Shown here in pieces: positions 14,007 to 22,906 of a stretch of 24,059 nucleotides of DNA (its first letter is position 1; each line of letters starts with the position of its first letter). The stretch comes from Deltaproteobacteria bacterium. GTDB taxonomy: Bacteria > Desulfobacterota > Desulfobacteria > Desulfobacterales > SURF-7. Under the pieces are notes generated by a model. It did no database searches. It was not told the DNA's origin and saw nothing but the letters and a program-made list of their open reading frames with translations. The position numbers and the translations under genes are program-made. The stretch lies in contig JAFDJC010000006.1 of the NCBI GenBank assembly GCA_019307665.1, positions 1-24,059 on the forward strand, in the 5' to 3' direction.

Positions 14007-14885
14007 ATGAAGTTAAAAGAAGCGCTTGATAAAAAGAGATTTGTCGTAACATCCGAGATTCAGGCACCGCTGGGCGACGATGATCCTGAGAAGATGATTG
14101 AAAATTTAAAAAAAGTGCGGGGCCGTGTTGATGGTGTATCGATTTCCGAAGTCGAATTGGAAGGCGTGGTTGGTGATAATATCAAAACATGTGATCTCCT
14201 GAAACAAAACAGGTTTAACGCCATATATCAGACAACTACCCGTGATAAAAACCGTTTTGAGCTGCAAAAGGATTTAGCACTAGCCCATGACAGCGGTGTG
14301 GAGAACCTTCTTGTTTTTACGGAAGATTACCGCATATCCGGCGACAGTCTTCAGGAAACCATGTTTTTTCATGTAGATTCAGGCAAGCTTGCATCCGTGC
14401 TGGATCATTTAAAGGAAGGCCAGACCATTGACGGAAAAGAGTTGTCAAAAAAAATAGAATTTACGCTTGGGTCAGGCGTTGAGGCACCATGGGGCAAAAA
14501 CGTTCCAAAACAGGGCATGGAAGAAATGGAAGACATGATGAATGTCGGTACCGGATATTTTCTCACCACACCGATATTTGACGTGGATCATTTTGCTAAA
14601 TTCATGAAGCAGGTCAATACGTTTAATGTCCCTGTTATTGCAGAAGTGATGATCTTAAGAACGGCCGGCATGGGTAAGTTTCTGAACCGGCATTTTAAAT
14701 CCGGACTTGTGCCTGACTGGGTGATACAGAAGCTTTTAAAGTCGCCGGATAAAACAAAAGCCAGTGTCGAACTCTTTGCAGACACTATAAAAAGCTTGAA
14801 AGATATTTGCCAGGGCGTTCATATCATCACAATCGGAGGAGAAGACAAACTCGGCGAATATCTGAACGCTGCCAAATTGAGGTAA
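14007..14885 (+). CDS. MetF-like methylene-tetrahydrofolate reductase paralogue
   Basis: The 292-residue product is a MetF/MTHFR-like TIM barrel: VTSEIQAPLGDDDP at the first strand with the Glu (Glu17) that acts as catalytic acid in MetF, VDGVSISE in place of the usual AVNVTDN, TTTRDKNRFELQKDLALAHDSG near strand 4, then TGYFLTTPIFDVDHF and VPVIAEVMILRTAGM. It lacks several MetF features seen in the second copy at 21953, notably the LSGDH loop, replaced by VFTEDYRISGD. It may therefore be a divergent subunit or act on another C1 carrier. It starts ten bases after the regulator with AGGAGG and precedes the HdrCB gene by 20 bases, so it belongs to the complex's operon. Its specific role is unknown. 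Confidence 0.8.
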   Translation: MKLKEALDKKRFVVTSEIQAPLGDDDPEKMIENLKKVRGRVDGVSISEVELEGVVGDNIKTCDLLKQNRFNAIYQTTTRDKNRFELQKDLALAHDSGVENLLVFTEDYRISGDSLQETMFFHVDSGKLASVLDHLKEGQTIDGKELSKKIEFTLGSGVEAPWGKNVPKQGMEEMEDMMNVGTGYFLTTPIFDVDHFAKFMKQVNTFNVPVIAEVMILRTAGMGKFLNRHFKSGLVPDWVIQKLLKSPDKTKASVELFADTIKSLKDICQGVHIITIGGEDKLGEYLNAAKLR

Positions 14886-14905
14886 TGTTAGGAGGTATGG
14901 TTGTT

Positions 14906-16192
14906 ATGTCAGAGGTAATTCAACTTGAAGAATTTGAATGCGAATTTAAAGATGAAATCCTTGATCGCATTCCGGATGCCAATTTTGATCTTTGCCTGAC
15001 ATGCGGAACATGTACAGGCGGATGCCCTGCATCAGAACAGTTTGACATGGATCCCAGAAAATTCCTGCGGATGCTCTTGTTGGGAATGGATGAAGAGATT
15101 AAAAGCAGTCCGTGGATCTGGGTCTGCACCATGTGCGGACGGTGCCAGAGTGCCTGTCCCATGGATATTGCGATACCCAAATTTATATATAATGTCCGGG
15201 CAAGTGGTCCCAGGGACAAACGCCCCAAAGGGATCCTCGGATCCTGTGATCAGCACATAAGATCCGGAAGTGCGATGGGTGTGCCCAAAGAGGATTTTAT
15301 CTTTACAGTGGAAGATGTTGCAGATGAAATCCGGGAGACCCAGCCGGAATTTAAAGACCTGAAGGTCTCCGTGGACAGGGAAAACGCTTACATGGTTCTC
15401 AATCAGAATTCCAGGGAACCGGTGACGGAACCGGATGAAATGGGACCACTTTGGAAGATTCTGCACTTGGTGGATGCTGACTGGACCTACCCGTCGGTGA
15501 TGTGGTCCGGAGAAAATTACTGCATGTTTCTGGCAGATGATGAAGGCTGGCGATATATAATGGAGGAGTTTGTCTATCATGTTGAAAATAATTTAAAAAG
15601 CAAACTGGTGGTCAACACGGAATGAGGGCACTCATATTATGCAATCCTGGAAGGATTGCGAAAATACAATATTCCCCATACATTCAAATTAATCACCATT
15701 ATTGAATTATACGCCCAGTGGATACGGGAAGGAAAACTGAAGGTTAATTCCGACTGGAACAAGGAGTTGAAAGTCAAATTTACTATCCAGGATCCATGCA
15801 ATATCGCCAGAAAAATTGGCAGTGATAAGATAGTAAACGATCTGAGATTTGTTTTGAAAACAGTTGTTGGAGAAGAAAACTTTATTGATACAATCCCCAA
15901 CCGATCGAACAACTTCTGTTGCGGAGGCGGAGGAGGTGCTCTGCAGGCGGGATTCCCCGAGCAGCGGCAGGCCTATGGAAAAGTAAAATTCGACCAGATC
16001 ATGGCTACCGGCGCAACGTATGTAGTTGCCCCATGTCATAACTGCCATGCGCAAATAGAGGATATTGGCGAGCATTATGGCGGCAATTACCATGTGGTTC
16101 ATCTCTGGACCCTGCTCTGTCTTGCCATGGGTATTCTTGGTGAAAATGAACGCACCTATCTTGGACCGGACCTGGCTGAGGTTGGATTGTAA
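14906..16192 (+). CDS. HdrC-HdrB fusion selenoprotein (in-frame TGA = Sec240)
   Basis: Read through the TGA at 15623-15625 the protein has 428 residues. The HdrC part carries two [4Fe-4S] motifs (Cys30/33/36/40 and Cys74/77/80/84). The HdrB part has one CCG module: DPC298, 39 residues, CC338-339 (NFCCGGGGG), 37 residues, C377-x2-C380. The TGA falls in VVNTE-U-GHSYYAIL; related Fe-S reductases have E-C-G-H there, so Sec replaces a conserved Cys. Frame and homology continue without a break across the codon, and a SECIS-like hairpin follows. The start ATG at 14906 lies ten bases after AGGAGG. The protein should carry electrons between HdrA and MetFV in the cytoplasmic complex. Without Sec insertion the product would be a 239-residue HdrC-like stub. 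Confidence 0.88.
15623..15659 (+). promoter_or_regulatory. bSECIS-like element for Sec240 of HdrCB
   Basis: The TGA (15623-15625) is followed by a perfect seven-base-pair stem GCAATCC (15641-15647)/GGATTGC (15653-15659) with loop TGGAA. The loop starts 22 bases after the TGA and offers the G residues recognised by SelB in known bacterial SECIS hairpins. Confidence 0.75.
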
Positions 16193-16207
16193 AAAGGAGA
16201 AAGCTTA

Positions 16208-19200
16208 ATGGCCAATAAAGCTACTGGAGCGGTGCTTGTTGTAGGCGCCGGCATCTCAGGCATACAGGCGTCACTGGATCTGGCAGATTCAGGTTATCTT
16301 GTTTATCTTGCGGATAAAAATTCAGCCATTGGCGGAGTAATGGCACAGCTGGATAAAACATTCCCAACCAATGACTGTTCCATGTGTATCATCTCGCCAA
16401 AACTGGTGGAGGCTGGAAGGCATTTAAACATTGAACTGCTGACCATGAGCCATGTGGAGGAAATAACCGGTGATGCCGGAAATTTTCAAGTTCGGTTGAA
16501 ACAGGAACCAAGATTTATAGATCTTGATAAGTGTACGGCATGCGGGGAATGCTCCAAGGTCTGCCCGGTGGACCTTCCCAGCATGTTTGATGAAGAGTTA
16601 TGCAGCAGAAAGGCTGCATTCAAACTGTATCCCCAGGCGATGCCCAGTGGTTTTGCCATTGAAAAAGGCGATAAAGCCCCCTGCCGACTGGCATGTCCGG
16701 CAGGTCTCAATGTGCAGGGCTATGTGCAAATGGTGAAAGAAGGAAAATATAAACAGGCCCTGGAAATCATCATGGAACAGTTGCCGCTTCCCGGTGTTCT
16801 GGGAAGAATATGTCCTCACGGGTGTGAGGATGCCTGCAGGCGATGTGAAGCCGATGAACCCATCGCCATCCGGGATTTAAAAAGACTGGCAGCTGATAAA
16901 TTTGATGCCAGGGATATTGTTGTTGAATGTCTGGAGCCAATAGATAAAACAGACAGAATAGATAAAAAAGTGGCCATCATCGGATCAGGCCCGGCCGGTC
17001 TTTCCGCTGCCTATCATCTTGCCAAAAAAGGGGTGCCCTCAACAATTTATGAAGCGCTGCCGCAGGCCGGCGGCATGCTGAGAGTCGGCATTCCCGCGCA
17101 CCGGCTTCCAAGGGATGTTTTGGACAGGGACATTGAAATCATCACCAATCTGGGTGTTGAAATAAAACTCAATACGCCGCTGGGAGATGATCTTACCGTG
17201 GATGGTCTTCTGGAAAACGGGTACAGTGCTGTTTTCCTCGCCATGGGTGCGCATAAAGGAATCGAACTTGGTATTCCCGGTCAGGAGCTGGAAGGGGTTC
17301 GTCAGGGTGTTGATTTCCTGAGAGAATTGAATCTAACCGGCAAGACCAAAGTTGGAAAAAAACTCGCTATCATCGGAGGCGGCAATGTTGCCATTGACGT
17401 GGCCCGAAGTGCAGTCCGGATGGATGCCCAGTCCGTTAGTCTGATCTATCGCCGGACCCGTGCTGAAATGCCTGCCTGGGAAGAAGAGATAGCCGCTGCT
17501 GAAGCAGAAGGAGTAGAGATCACCTATCTGTCAGCACCCCAGGAGGTGCTTGAATCCAAAGGAAAAGTTTCAACGCTGCGATGCATTCGCATGGAACTTG
17601 GTGAACCTGACTCTTCCGGCAGAAGACGCCCGGTGCCTATACCGGGCAGTGAATATGACATTGAAATTGATCAGCTGATTCAAGCCATTGGGCAGCGTCC
17701 TGATGTCACCGGCATCGAAAATATCGATGGCGTCAAGACAACAAAATGGAATACCATAGACGTGGATCCTGTTACATATGCCACGAATAAAAAGGGGGTT
17801 TTTTCAGGCGGTGATCTTCAGACCGGACCGTGGGTTGCCATTGGCGCCATTGCTGCCGGCATGGAAACAGCTGAATCTATTTTCAGGTATCTCAAGGGCG
17901 AAGATATGGCCCTGGGAAGAGAATCAACAGAAACAGAAAGCCCCAACTTTAATCCTGTTCCGGATGATATAGTAAAGGAAAGCCGATTAAAGATGCCGGA
18001 ACTTGCCGTAGAAAAACGGGCCGGCAACTTTGACGAAGTTGAACTGGGGTATAATGAAATTGATGGCCAAAAAGAAGCTGCCAGGTGCCTGAACTGCGGG
18101 TACTGCTCGGAATGCATGCAGTGTGTGGATGCCTGTCTCGCAAATGCCGTTGATCATTCAATGGTTGTAGAAGATATAACCATTGATGTCGGGGCCGTGA
18201 TCCTATCTCCCGGATTCAGCCCCTTTGATCCATCCAAATATATTGCATACAGCTATAATACCGCTCCCAACGTTGTTACCAGCCTTGAGTTTGAAAGGCT
18301 CCTTTCAGCCTCGGGGCCACACGAAGGGCACCTGGTGAGGCCTTCTGACAACAAGGAGCCTAAAAAAATCGCCTGGCTGCAATGCGTGGGTTCAAGAGAT
18401 ATCAATAAAGGGGATCACAGCTACTGTTCCGGTGTCTGTTGCATGTATGCGAATAAACAGGCAGTAATTGCCAAGGAGCACAGTGACACCCCTCTGGATA
18501 CCGCGATCTTTTTTATGGACATGCGGACCCACGGAAAGGAATTTGATAAATATAATATCAGGGCCGAAGATGAAAGCGGTGTTCGATTTGTCCGTTCAAG
18601 AATCCACTCGGTTTTTCCCATGCCCGATGACAGGCTGAGAATTGTCTATGCCACGGAACCCGGATCGACTGTTGAAGAAATTTTCGATATAGTTGTCCTT
18701 TCCATTGGCCTTGCTCCATGCAAGGATGCCATGGCGCTGGCAGAAACAATGGGCATAGAGCTGAATAACCACGGATTTGCCGCGACTCAAAATCTGTCTC
18801 CGGTGGCCACTACAAAGGAAGGCATCTATGTCTGCGGAACATTTCAGGAACCCAAGGATATCCCCTTATCTGTCATGGAAGCCTCGGCTTCCGCAGCAGC
18901 AGCGTCAAGCGGACTGGTGGAGCAAAGATGGAGCCTGACCCGCTCAAAAGAGCTTCCGCCTGAAATAGATGTTTCCGGTAAAGAACCCAGAATTGCTGTT
19001 TTTGTGTGCAATTGCGGGATTAATATCGGCGGTATCGCCGATGTTCCTGCTGTGAGAGATTATGCTGGGACCCTTCCCTATGTGGTCCATGTTGAAGACA
19101 ATCTCTTTACATGTTCTCAGGATGCCCAGGATCATATCAAGGAAGTACTTGCAGAAAAGGAAATCAACCGGGTGGTCATTGCCTCCTGTTCTCCGCGTAC

Positions 19201-20677
19201 CCATGAGCCGCTTTTTCAGGAGACGATTCGTGATGCAGGATTAAACAAATATCTGTTTGAAATGGCTAATATACGGGATCAGAATACATGGGTGCATATG
19301 AATGATCCGGTCAGGGCAACGGCCAAGGCCAAGGATCTTGTTCGAATGGCCGTGGCCAAAGCCACCCATGTGGAACCTCTGCACCAGGTCAGCCTTACCA
19401 TTAAAAAATCCGTCCTTGTTATAGGTGGCGGTGTCGCAGGAATGGAAGCAGCTTTAGGTGTTGCGGACCAGGGATTTGAAGCAGTTCTTGTTGAACGTTC
19501 AGATGCTTTGGGCGGCGTGGCCAAAAATCTTCGGGCCACCTGGAAAGGGGAACCCATTAAACCCTATCTGGAAAACTTGACTGAAAGGATCAACAATAAT
19601 GACCGTCTTCGGGTTTTCATGAATACGGAAGTTTCAAGCACTACCGGGTCTCTTGGTAATTTTACGACAACGCTTTCATCCGGTAATATTTCAGCCGGCA
19701 ATAATGAAAATACCATTATTGAGCACGGAGCTACGATTATAGCTACCGGCGGGAAAGAATACAAACCCAGGCAATACCTCTACGAAGAGCATCCTAATGT
19801 TTTAACCCATCTGGATATGGACGCGTTGATGACCGAAGAGGACCCCAGAACAAAAAAAGCCGGATCAATCGCATTTATCCAGTGTGTAGGTTCCAGGAAT
19901 AACGACAATCCATTTTGCAGTAAAGTATGCTGTACCCACAGCCTTAAAACAGCCATAGGCATTAAAGCCATCAACCCCCGAACCCGAATTTATATTGTTT
20001 ACCGGGATATCAGGTCATATGGTTTCAGGGAAGATCTTTATAAAGAGGCCAGAGAAAAGGGCGTTATTTTTATCCGGTATGATCTCGAAAACCCACCAAA
20101 AGTTACCTCAAGTGAAAACAAAGAGCTGAAACTGACGGTAACAGACCATGTCCTTGGGTTTCCTGTAAGCATCAAGCTGGATTTGCTTGTTCTGGCTTCA
20201 GGAATCGTACCTAACGAGAATAAAGCCCTGTTTGAAAAGTTCAAGGTTCCTGTCAACAATGAAGGGTTCCTTGTAGAAGCCCATGCCAAACTGAGGCCCG
20301 TGGATTTTGCTTCCGACGGCCTGTTCGTGGCAGGCCTTGCACATTATCCCAAACCTCTCGAAGAGAGTATTGCCCAGGCAAAGGCAGCGGTTGCAAGGGC
20401 GATGACCATTGTTTCAAAAGATTCAATCATGGTAGGTGGTGTTGTCGCCGAGGTTACCCGGGAAAAATGCGCTGTATGTCTGACCTGTGTCAGAGCCTGC
20501 CCCTACAGCATACCCTATATTCATAAAGACGGATATGCCTTCATAGAGGCATCGGAATGTCATGGATGCGGCGTATGTGTGTCGGAATGTCCGGGCAAAG
20601 CCATAAAACTCAATCATTTTACCGACGAGCAGATTATGGCGAAAACAGACGCGCTCTTTCAGGAGAAATGTGCCTGA
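16208..20677 (+). CDS. hdrA: HdrA-type flavoprotein with inserted GltD/NfnB module
   Basis: This 1489-residue protein is much longer than classical HdrA (about 650). It starts with an HdrA Rossmann FAD segment (VVGAGISGIQ at 11-20), the HdrA motif CSMC (57-60) and a [4Fe-4S] motif (Cys109/112/115/119). Inserted next, about 155-570, is a complete GltD/NfnB-like module: Cys159/163 with CPAGLNVQGYV, Cys202/206/210, FAD site GSGPAG (259-264), NAD(P)H site GGGNVAID (390-397) and GGD (534-536). HdrA resumes at about 627 with a Cys-rich cluster (Cys627-643) and the CVGSRD block. A second HdrA unit from about 925 has CNCGIN, GGGVAGM (about 1073), another CVGSR block and, from about 1421, two ferredoxin [4Fe-4S] motifs. 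It is the predicted flavin hub that takes electrons from NAD(P)H and distributes them to HdrCB, MvhD and MetFV. AAGGAG precedes the ATG. Confidence 0.93.
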   Translation: MANKATGAVLVVGAGISGIQASLDLADSGYLVYLADKNSAIGGVMAQLDKTFPTNDCSMCIISPKLVEAGRHLNIELLTMSHVEEITGDAGNFQVRLKQEPRFIDLDKCTACGECSKVCPVDLPSMFDEELCSRKAAFKLYPQAMPSGFAIEKGDKAPCRLACPAGLNVQGYVQMVKEGKYKQALEIIMEQLPLPGVLGRICPHGCEDACRRCEADEPIAIRDLKRLAADKFDARDIVVECLEPIDKTDRIDKKVAIIGSGPAGLSAAYHLAKKGVPSTIYEALPQAGGMLRVGIPAHRLPRDVLDRDIEIITNLGVEIKLNTPLGDDLTVDGLLENGYSAVFLAMGAHKGIELGIPGQELEGVRQGVDFLRELNLTGKTKVGKKLAIIGGGNVAIDVARSAVRMDAQSVSLIYRRTRAEMPAWEEEIAAAEAEGVEITYLSAPQEVLESKGKVSTLRCIRMELGEPDSSGRRRPVPIPGSEYDIEIDQLIQAIGQRPDVTGIENIDGVKTTKWNTIDVDPVTYATNKKGVFSGGDLQTGPWVAIGAIAAGMETAESIFRYLKGEDMALGRESTETESPNFNPVPDDIVKESRLKMPELAVEKRAGNFDEVELGYNEIDGQKEAARCLNCGYCSECMQCVDACLANAVDHSMVVEDITIDVGAVILSPGFSPFDPSKYIAYSYNTAPNVVTSLEFERLLSASGPHEGHLVRPSDNKEPKKIAWLQCVGSRDINKGDHSYCSGVCCMYANKQAVIAKEHSDTPLDTAIFFMDMRTHGKEFDKYNIRAEDESGVRFVRSRIHSVFPMPDDRLRIVYATEPGSTVEEIFDIVVLSIGLAPCKDAMALAETMGIELNNHGFAATQNLSPVATTKEGIYVCGTFQEPKDIPLSVMEASASAAAASSGLVEQRWSLTRSKELPPEIDVSGKEPRIAVFVCNCGINIGGIADVPAVRDYAGTLPYVVHVEDNLFTCSQDAQDHIKEVLAEKEINRVVIASCSPRTHEPLFQETIRDAGLNKYLFEMANIRDQNTWVHMNDPVRATAKAKDLVRMAVAKATHVEPLHQVSLTIKKSVLVIGGGVAGMEAALGVADQGFEAVLVERSDALGGVAKNLRATWKGEPIKPYLENLTERINNNDRLRVFMNTEVSSTTGSLGNFTTTLSSGNISAGNNENTIIEHGATIIATGGKEYKPRQYLYEEHPNVLTHLDMDALMTEEDPRTKKAGSIAFIQCVGSRNNDNPFCSKVCCTHSLKTAIGIKAINPRTRIYIVYRDIRSYGFREDLYKEAREKGVIFIRYDLENPPKVTSSENKELKLTVTDHVLGFPVSIKLDLLVLASGIVPNENKALFEKFKVPVNNEGFLVEAHAKLRPVDFASDGLFVAGLAHYPKPLEESIAQAKAAVARAMTIVSKDSIMVGGVVAEVTREKCAVCLTCVRACPYSIPYIHKDGYAFIEASECHGCGVCVSECPGKAIKLNHFTDEQIMAKTDALFQEKCA

Positions 20678-20737
20678 GAATGGTGATAAACTGAAAAATA
20701 AGGATAAGTGGTTTGTCAGGAATTACGGAGGAAAATT

Positions 20738-21163
20738 ATGACGGAAACATTTGAACCCAGAATCATTGCTTTTTGCTGTCAATACTGAGCGTATGCAGCC
20801 GGGGACCTGGCAGGTTCCATGCGACTCTCTTATCCGGCGGCGATAAAGGTACTTCAGGTGCCGTGTACCGGGAGGGTGGACATCATTCACCTTCTCAACG
20901 CCATCGAAGATGGCGCTGATGGTGTATATGTGGCAGGCTGCCTGGAAGGGGAGTGTCATTACAAGACAGGCAATCTTAGAACACGAAAAAAGGTTGAATA
21001 CGTTAAAAAGGTTCTTGAGGAGATCGATATAGAACCGGGAAGAGTTGAAATGTACAATCTTTCTTCAGCCCAGGGGAATAGATTTGCGGAGATTGCAAAT
21101 GAAATGGTGGAAAGAATTAAAGGTTTAGGACCATCGCCTGTAAAAAGCGATAAAGCGGCATGA
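20738..21163 (+). CDS. mvhD: MvhD-type electron carrier, selenoprotein (TGA = Sec17)
   Basis: Read through TGA 20786-20788, the protein has 141 residues: it starts MTETFEPRIIAFCCQY-U-AYAAGDLAG. The family signature is FCC-x2-C-x-Y-x-G/A-A-D, so the TGA stands exactly at the last Cys of C-C-x2-C. Other conserved cysteines are Cys43 (PCTGRVD), Cys68 and Cys73 (GCLEGECHY). MvhD carries a [2Fe-2S] cluster and links HdrA to its partner. The ATG has GGAGG (20727-20731) six bases upstream. Without readthrough only 16 residues would be made, and an ORF caller would wrongly start at the internal ATG at 20819, losing the FCCQY motif. No hydrogenase subunits are encoded beside it, as in the MetFV-HdrABC-MvhD clusters. 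Confidence 0.92.
20786..20818 (+). promoter_or_regulatory. bSECIS-like element for Sec17 of MvhD
   Basis: Downstream of the TGA, GGGACCT (20802-20808) pairs with AGGTTCC (20812-20818) with one G-U pair and a GGC loop (or a five-base TGGCA loop). The loop begins about 20 bases after the TGA and presents G residues, as in known bacterial SECIS elements. Confidence 0.65.
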
Positions 21164-21180
21164 GGAATACTCCGCTTTTT
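21152..21180 (+). terminator. Weak hairpin with T-run between mvhD and metV
   Basis: AAAGCGG (21152-21158) pairs with CCGCTTT (21172-21178) around a 13-base loop, and the T-run reaches 21180. It overlaps the mvhD stop codon. It could be a partial terminator or attenuator that sets the subunit ratio; the downstream metV and metF clearly belong to the same cluster. Confidence 0.35.
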
Positions 21181-21226
21181 GATTCAAGCCTTAAACAATA
21201 ATCATTAACCAACAACGAGGTGAACA

Positions 21227-21895
21227 ATGATAGTTGCAGATCGTAAATCTCTTGAAGAGATATTGACAATGGTTAAAGAGCATAAAAAAATTCTCATTGT
21301 CGGGTGTAAAGGGTGCGTTACTGTCTGTAATGTCGGGGGGCTCAAGGAAGTTGAAATTCTAGCATCCTCCATTGGGATTGCCCGGAAAAAAGAAAGTCAG
21401 ACCATTGAAATTGATCAAACCATCATAGAGCGACAGTGCGATAATGAATATGTGGAACAGTTGAAGGAGACGGTAAATAATTATGATGCTGTTATTTCAA
21501 TGGCCTGTGGCGTCGGTCCCCAATTTTTATCAGAAGCTTACCCCGAACAAAAATTTTTCCCTGCCGTGAATACGACCTTTTATGGCGGAGCCGTCGCCCA
21601 CGGTATCTGGGAAGAACGGTGTGCCGGATGCGGAACCTGTATAATCCATAATTATGACGGGTTGTGCCCCATTGCCAGATGCGCGAAAAGTCTTCTCCAC
21701 GGACCCTGCGGGGGATCTTCCCAGGGTGCTTGTGAAGTGTCAAAGGAAACGGTATGCATCTGGGATGCTATTGTTGCAAAGAAGATGGAACAGGGACGTC
21801 TTGAAGATCTTTTGATCATAAAGGAACCGAAAGACTGGCGTTCAGCCAGAGACGGCGGGCCCAGACGAAGTATTAGAGAAGAATTAGCTGAGTGA
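21227..21895 (+). CDS. metV: MetV, Fe-S/zinc subunit of methylene-H4F reductase
   Basis: The 222-residue product matches MetV, the small subunit that connects MetF to its electron donor in Wood-Ljungdahl organisms. It has an N-terminal C27-x2-C30-x3-C34 (GCKGCVTVCNVGG) in a Rossmann-like half and a C-terminal cysteine-rich domain, CAGCGTC followed by CPIARC, LLHGPCGG and further Cys residues. The LLHGPCGG segment is typical of the MTHFR C-terminal domain family. The protein should sit between the Hdr module and the flavin of MetF in the cytoplasm. It lies 63 bases after mvhD and 57 before metF; a loose hairpin TTCCTTA/TAAGGAA (21896-21902/21921-21927) separates it from metF. The start at 21227 is preceded by GAGGTGAAC. 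Confidence 0.9.
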   Translation: MIVADRKSLEEILTMVKEHKKILIVGCKGCVTVCNVGGLKEVEILASSIGIARKKESQTIEIDQTIIERQCDNEYVEQLKETVNNYDAVISMACGVGPQFLSEAYPEQKFFPAVNTTFYGGAVAHGIWEERCAGCGTCIIHNYDGLCPIARCAKSLLHGPCGGSSQGACEVSKETVCIWDAIVAKKMEQGRLEDLLIIKEPKDWRSARDGGPRRSIREELAE

Positions 21896-21952
21896 TTCCT
21901 TACTGGTTATAGACTCAGGATAAGGAACAGGAAATACAAAGGAGATAGCCCA

Positions 21953-22885
21953 ATGAGCGAACTGAAATCAGAAAGTAATCTTGAAAAGATTCTGAAAGCC
22001 GGTCATTTTGCATTCACGGGAGAATGCGGCCCTCCAAAGGGCGCCAATGTGGAGCACCTTGTGAAGAAGTTCCAGTACCTCAAGGGTAATGTTGACGCGG
22101 TGAACATCACGGACAATCAGACCGCTGTTGTCAGGATGTCAAGTCTTGCAGCATCGCATCTTATGATTGATGAAGGTCTTGAACCCAACTTCCAGATGGT
22201 CTGCCGAGACCGTAACCGTCTTGCGATCACCAGCGATATTTTAGGGGCCTATGCCCTTGGTATCCGTAACATGTTATGTCTTTCCGGGGACCACCAGACT
22301 TTTGGGAATCATCCGCAGGCCAAAAATGTTCACGACATTGATTCCATGCAGCTCATCAGGCTGGCAACAATGATGCGGGATGAAGGTAAGTTCATGAGTG
22401 GCGACGACATTGATGTACCGCCAAAACTCTTTGTCGGCGCTGCGTGCAACCCTTTTGCAGATCCATTTGAATACAGAGTGCACCGTCTTGCAACAAAGAT
22501 AAAGGCGGGCGCTGATTTTATACAGACCCAGTGTATTTTTAATATGGATAAGTTCAAAGAGTTCATGAAGAGGGTCGTGGATATGGGGCTTCATGAAAAG
22601 TGTTATATTCTGGCAGGCGTCACCCCCATGAAAAGTGCCGGTATGGCTAATTTTATGGCAAAGTTTGTGCCTGGAATGGATATCCCCGACTCCCTGAAAC
22701 AACGGTTAAAGGGTGTGGAAAAAGAAAAACAGCCGGAAGAAGGGATTCGGTTTGCTCTAGAGCAGATTGAGGAATTCAAGGAGATGGAAGGGGTTGCCGG
22801 CGTCCATTTAATGGCCATCGAATGGGAGGAAAGGGTTCCCGAGATAGCCGAAAGAGCCGGCGTTCTGCCAAGGCCGGTTGTTTAG
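21953..22885 (+). CDS. metF: 5,10-methylene-tetrahydrofolate reductase MetF
   Basis: This 310-residue TIM-barrel flavoprotein has the MetF landmarks: FTGECGPPKGA with the catalytic Glu24, AVNITDNQTAVVRMS, QMVCRDRNR, the FAD-binding LCLSGDHQTFG, QTQCIFNMDKF and the ILAGVTPMKSAGM strand. It catalyses the interconversion of methylene- and methyl-tetrahydrofolate in the methyl branch of the Wood-Ljungdahl pathway; a sulfate reducer that oxidises acetate would run it in the methyl-H4F oxidising direction. It lacks an obvious NAD(P)H-specific extension, in keeping with receiving electrons through MetV. GGAGAT seven bases upstream supports the start. It is the clearest MetF of the two paralogues in this operon. 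Confidence 0.93.
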   Translation: MSELKSESNLEKILKAGHFAFTGECGPPKGANVEHLVKKFQYLKGNVDAVNITDNQTAVVRMSSLAASHLMIDEGLEPNFQMVCRDRNRLAITSDILGAYALGIRNMLCLSGDHQTFGNHPQAKNVHDIDSMQLIRLATMMRDEGKFMSGDDIDVPPKLFVGAACNPFADPFEYRVHRLATKIKAGADFIQTQCIFNMDKFKEFMKRVVDMGLHEKCYILAGVTPMKSAGMANFMAKFVPGMDIPDSLKQRLKGVEKEKQPEEGIRFALEQIEEFKEMEGVAGVHLMAIEWEERVPEIAERAGVLPRPVV

Positions 22886-22906
22886 ATTATTTCGGAAAGG
22901 GGTGTC

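Noticed and set aside
15656..16192. Separate HdrB-like gene starting with TTG at 15656
   Set aside because: The frame is continuous with the upstream HdrC-like frame through one TGA at a conserved Cys position with a SECIS-like hairpin after it. A TTG start would lie inside that hairpin and has no ribosome-binding site.
20819..21163. MvhD starting at the internal ATG 20819
   Set aside because: This would remove the conserved FCC-x2-C region. The upstream ATG at 20738 has a strong GGAGG and encodes the missing family N-terminus up to and beyond the TGA.
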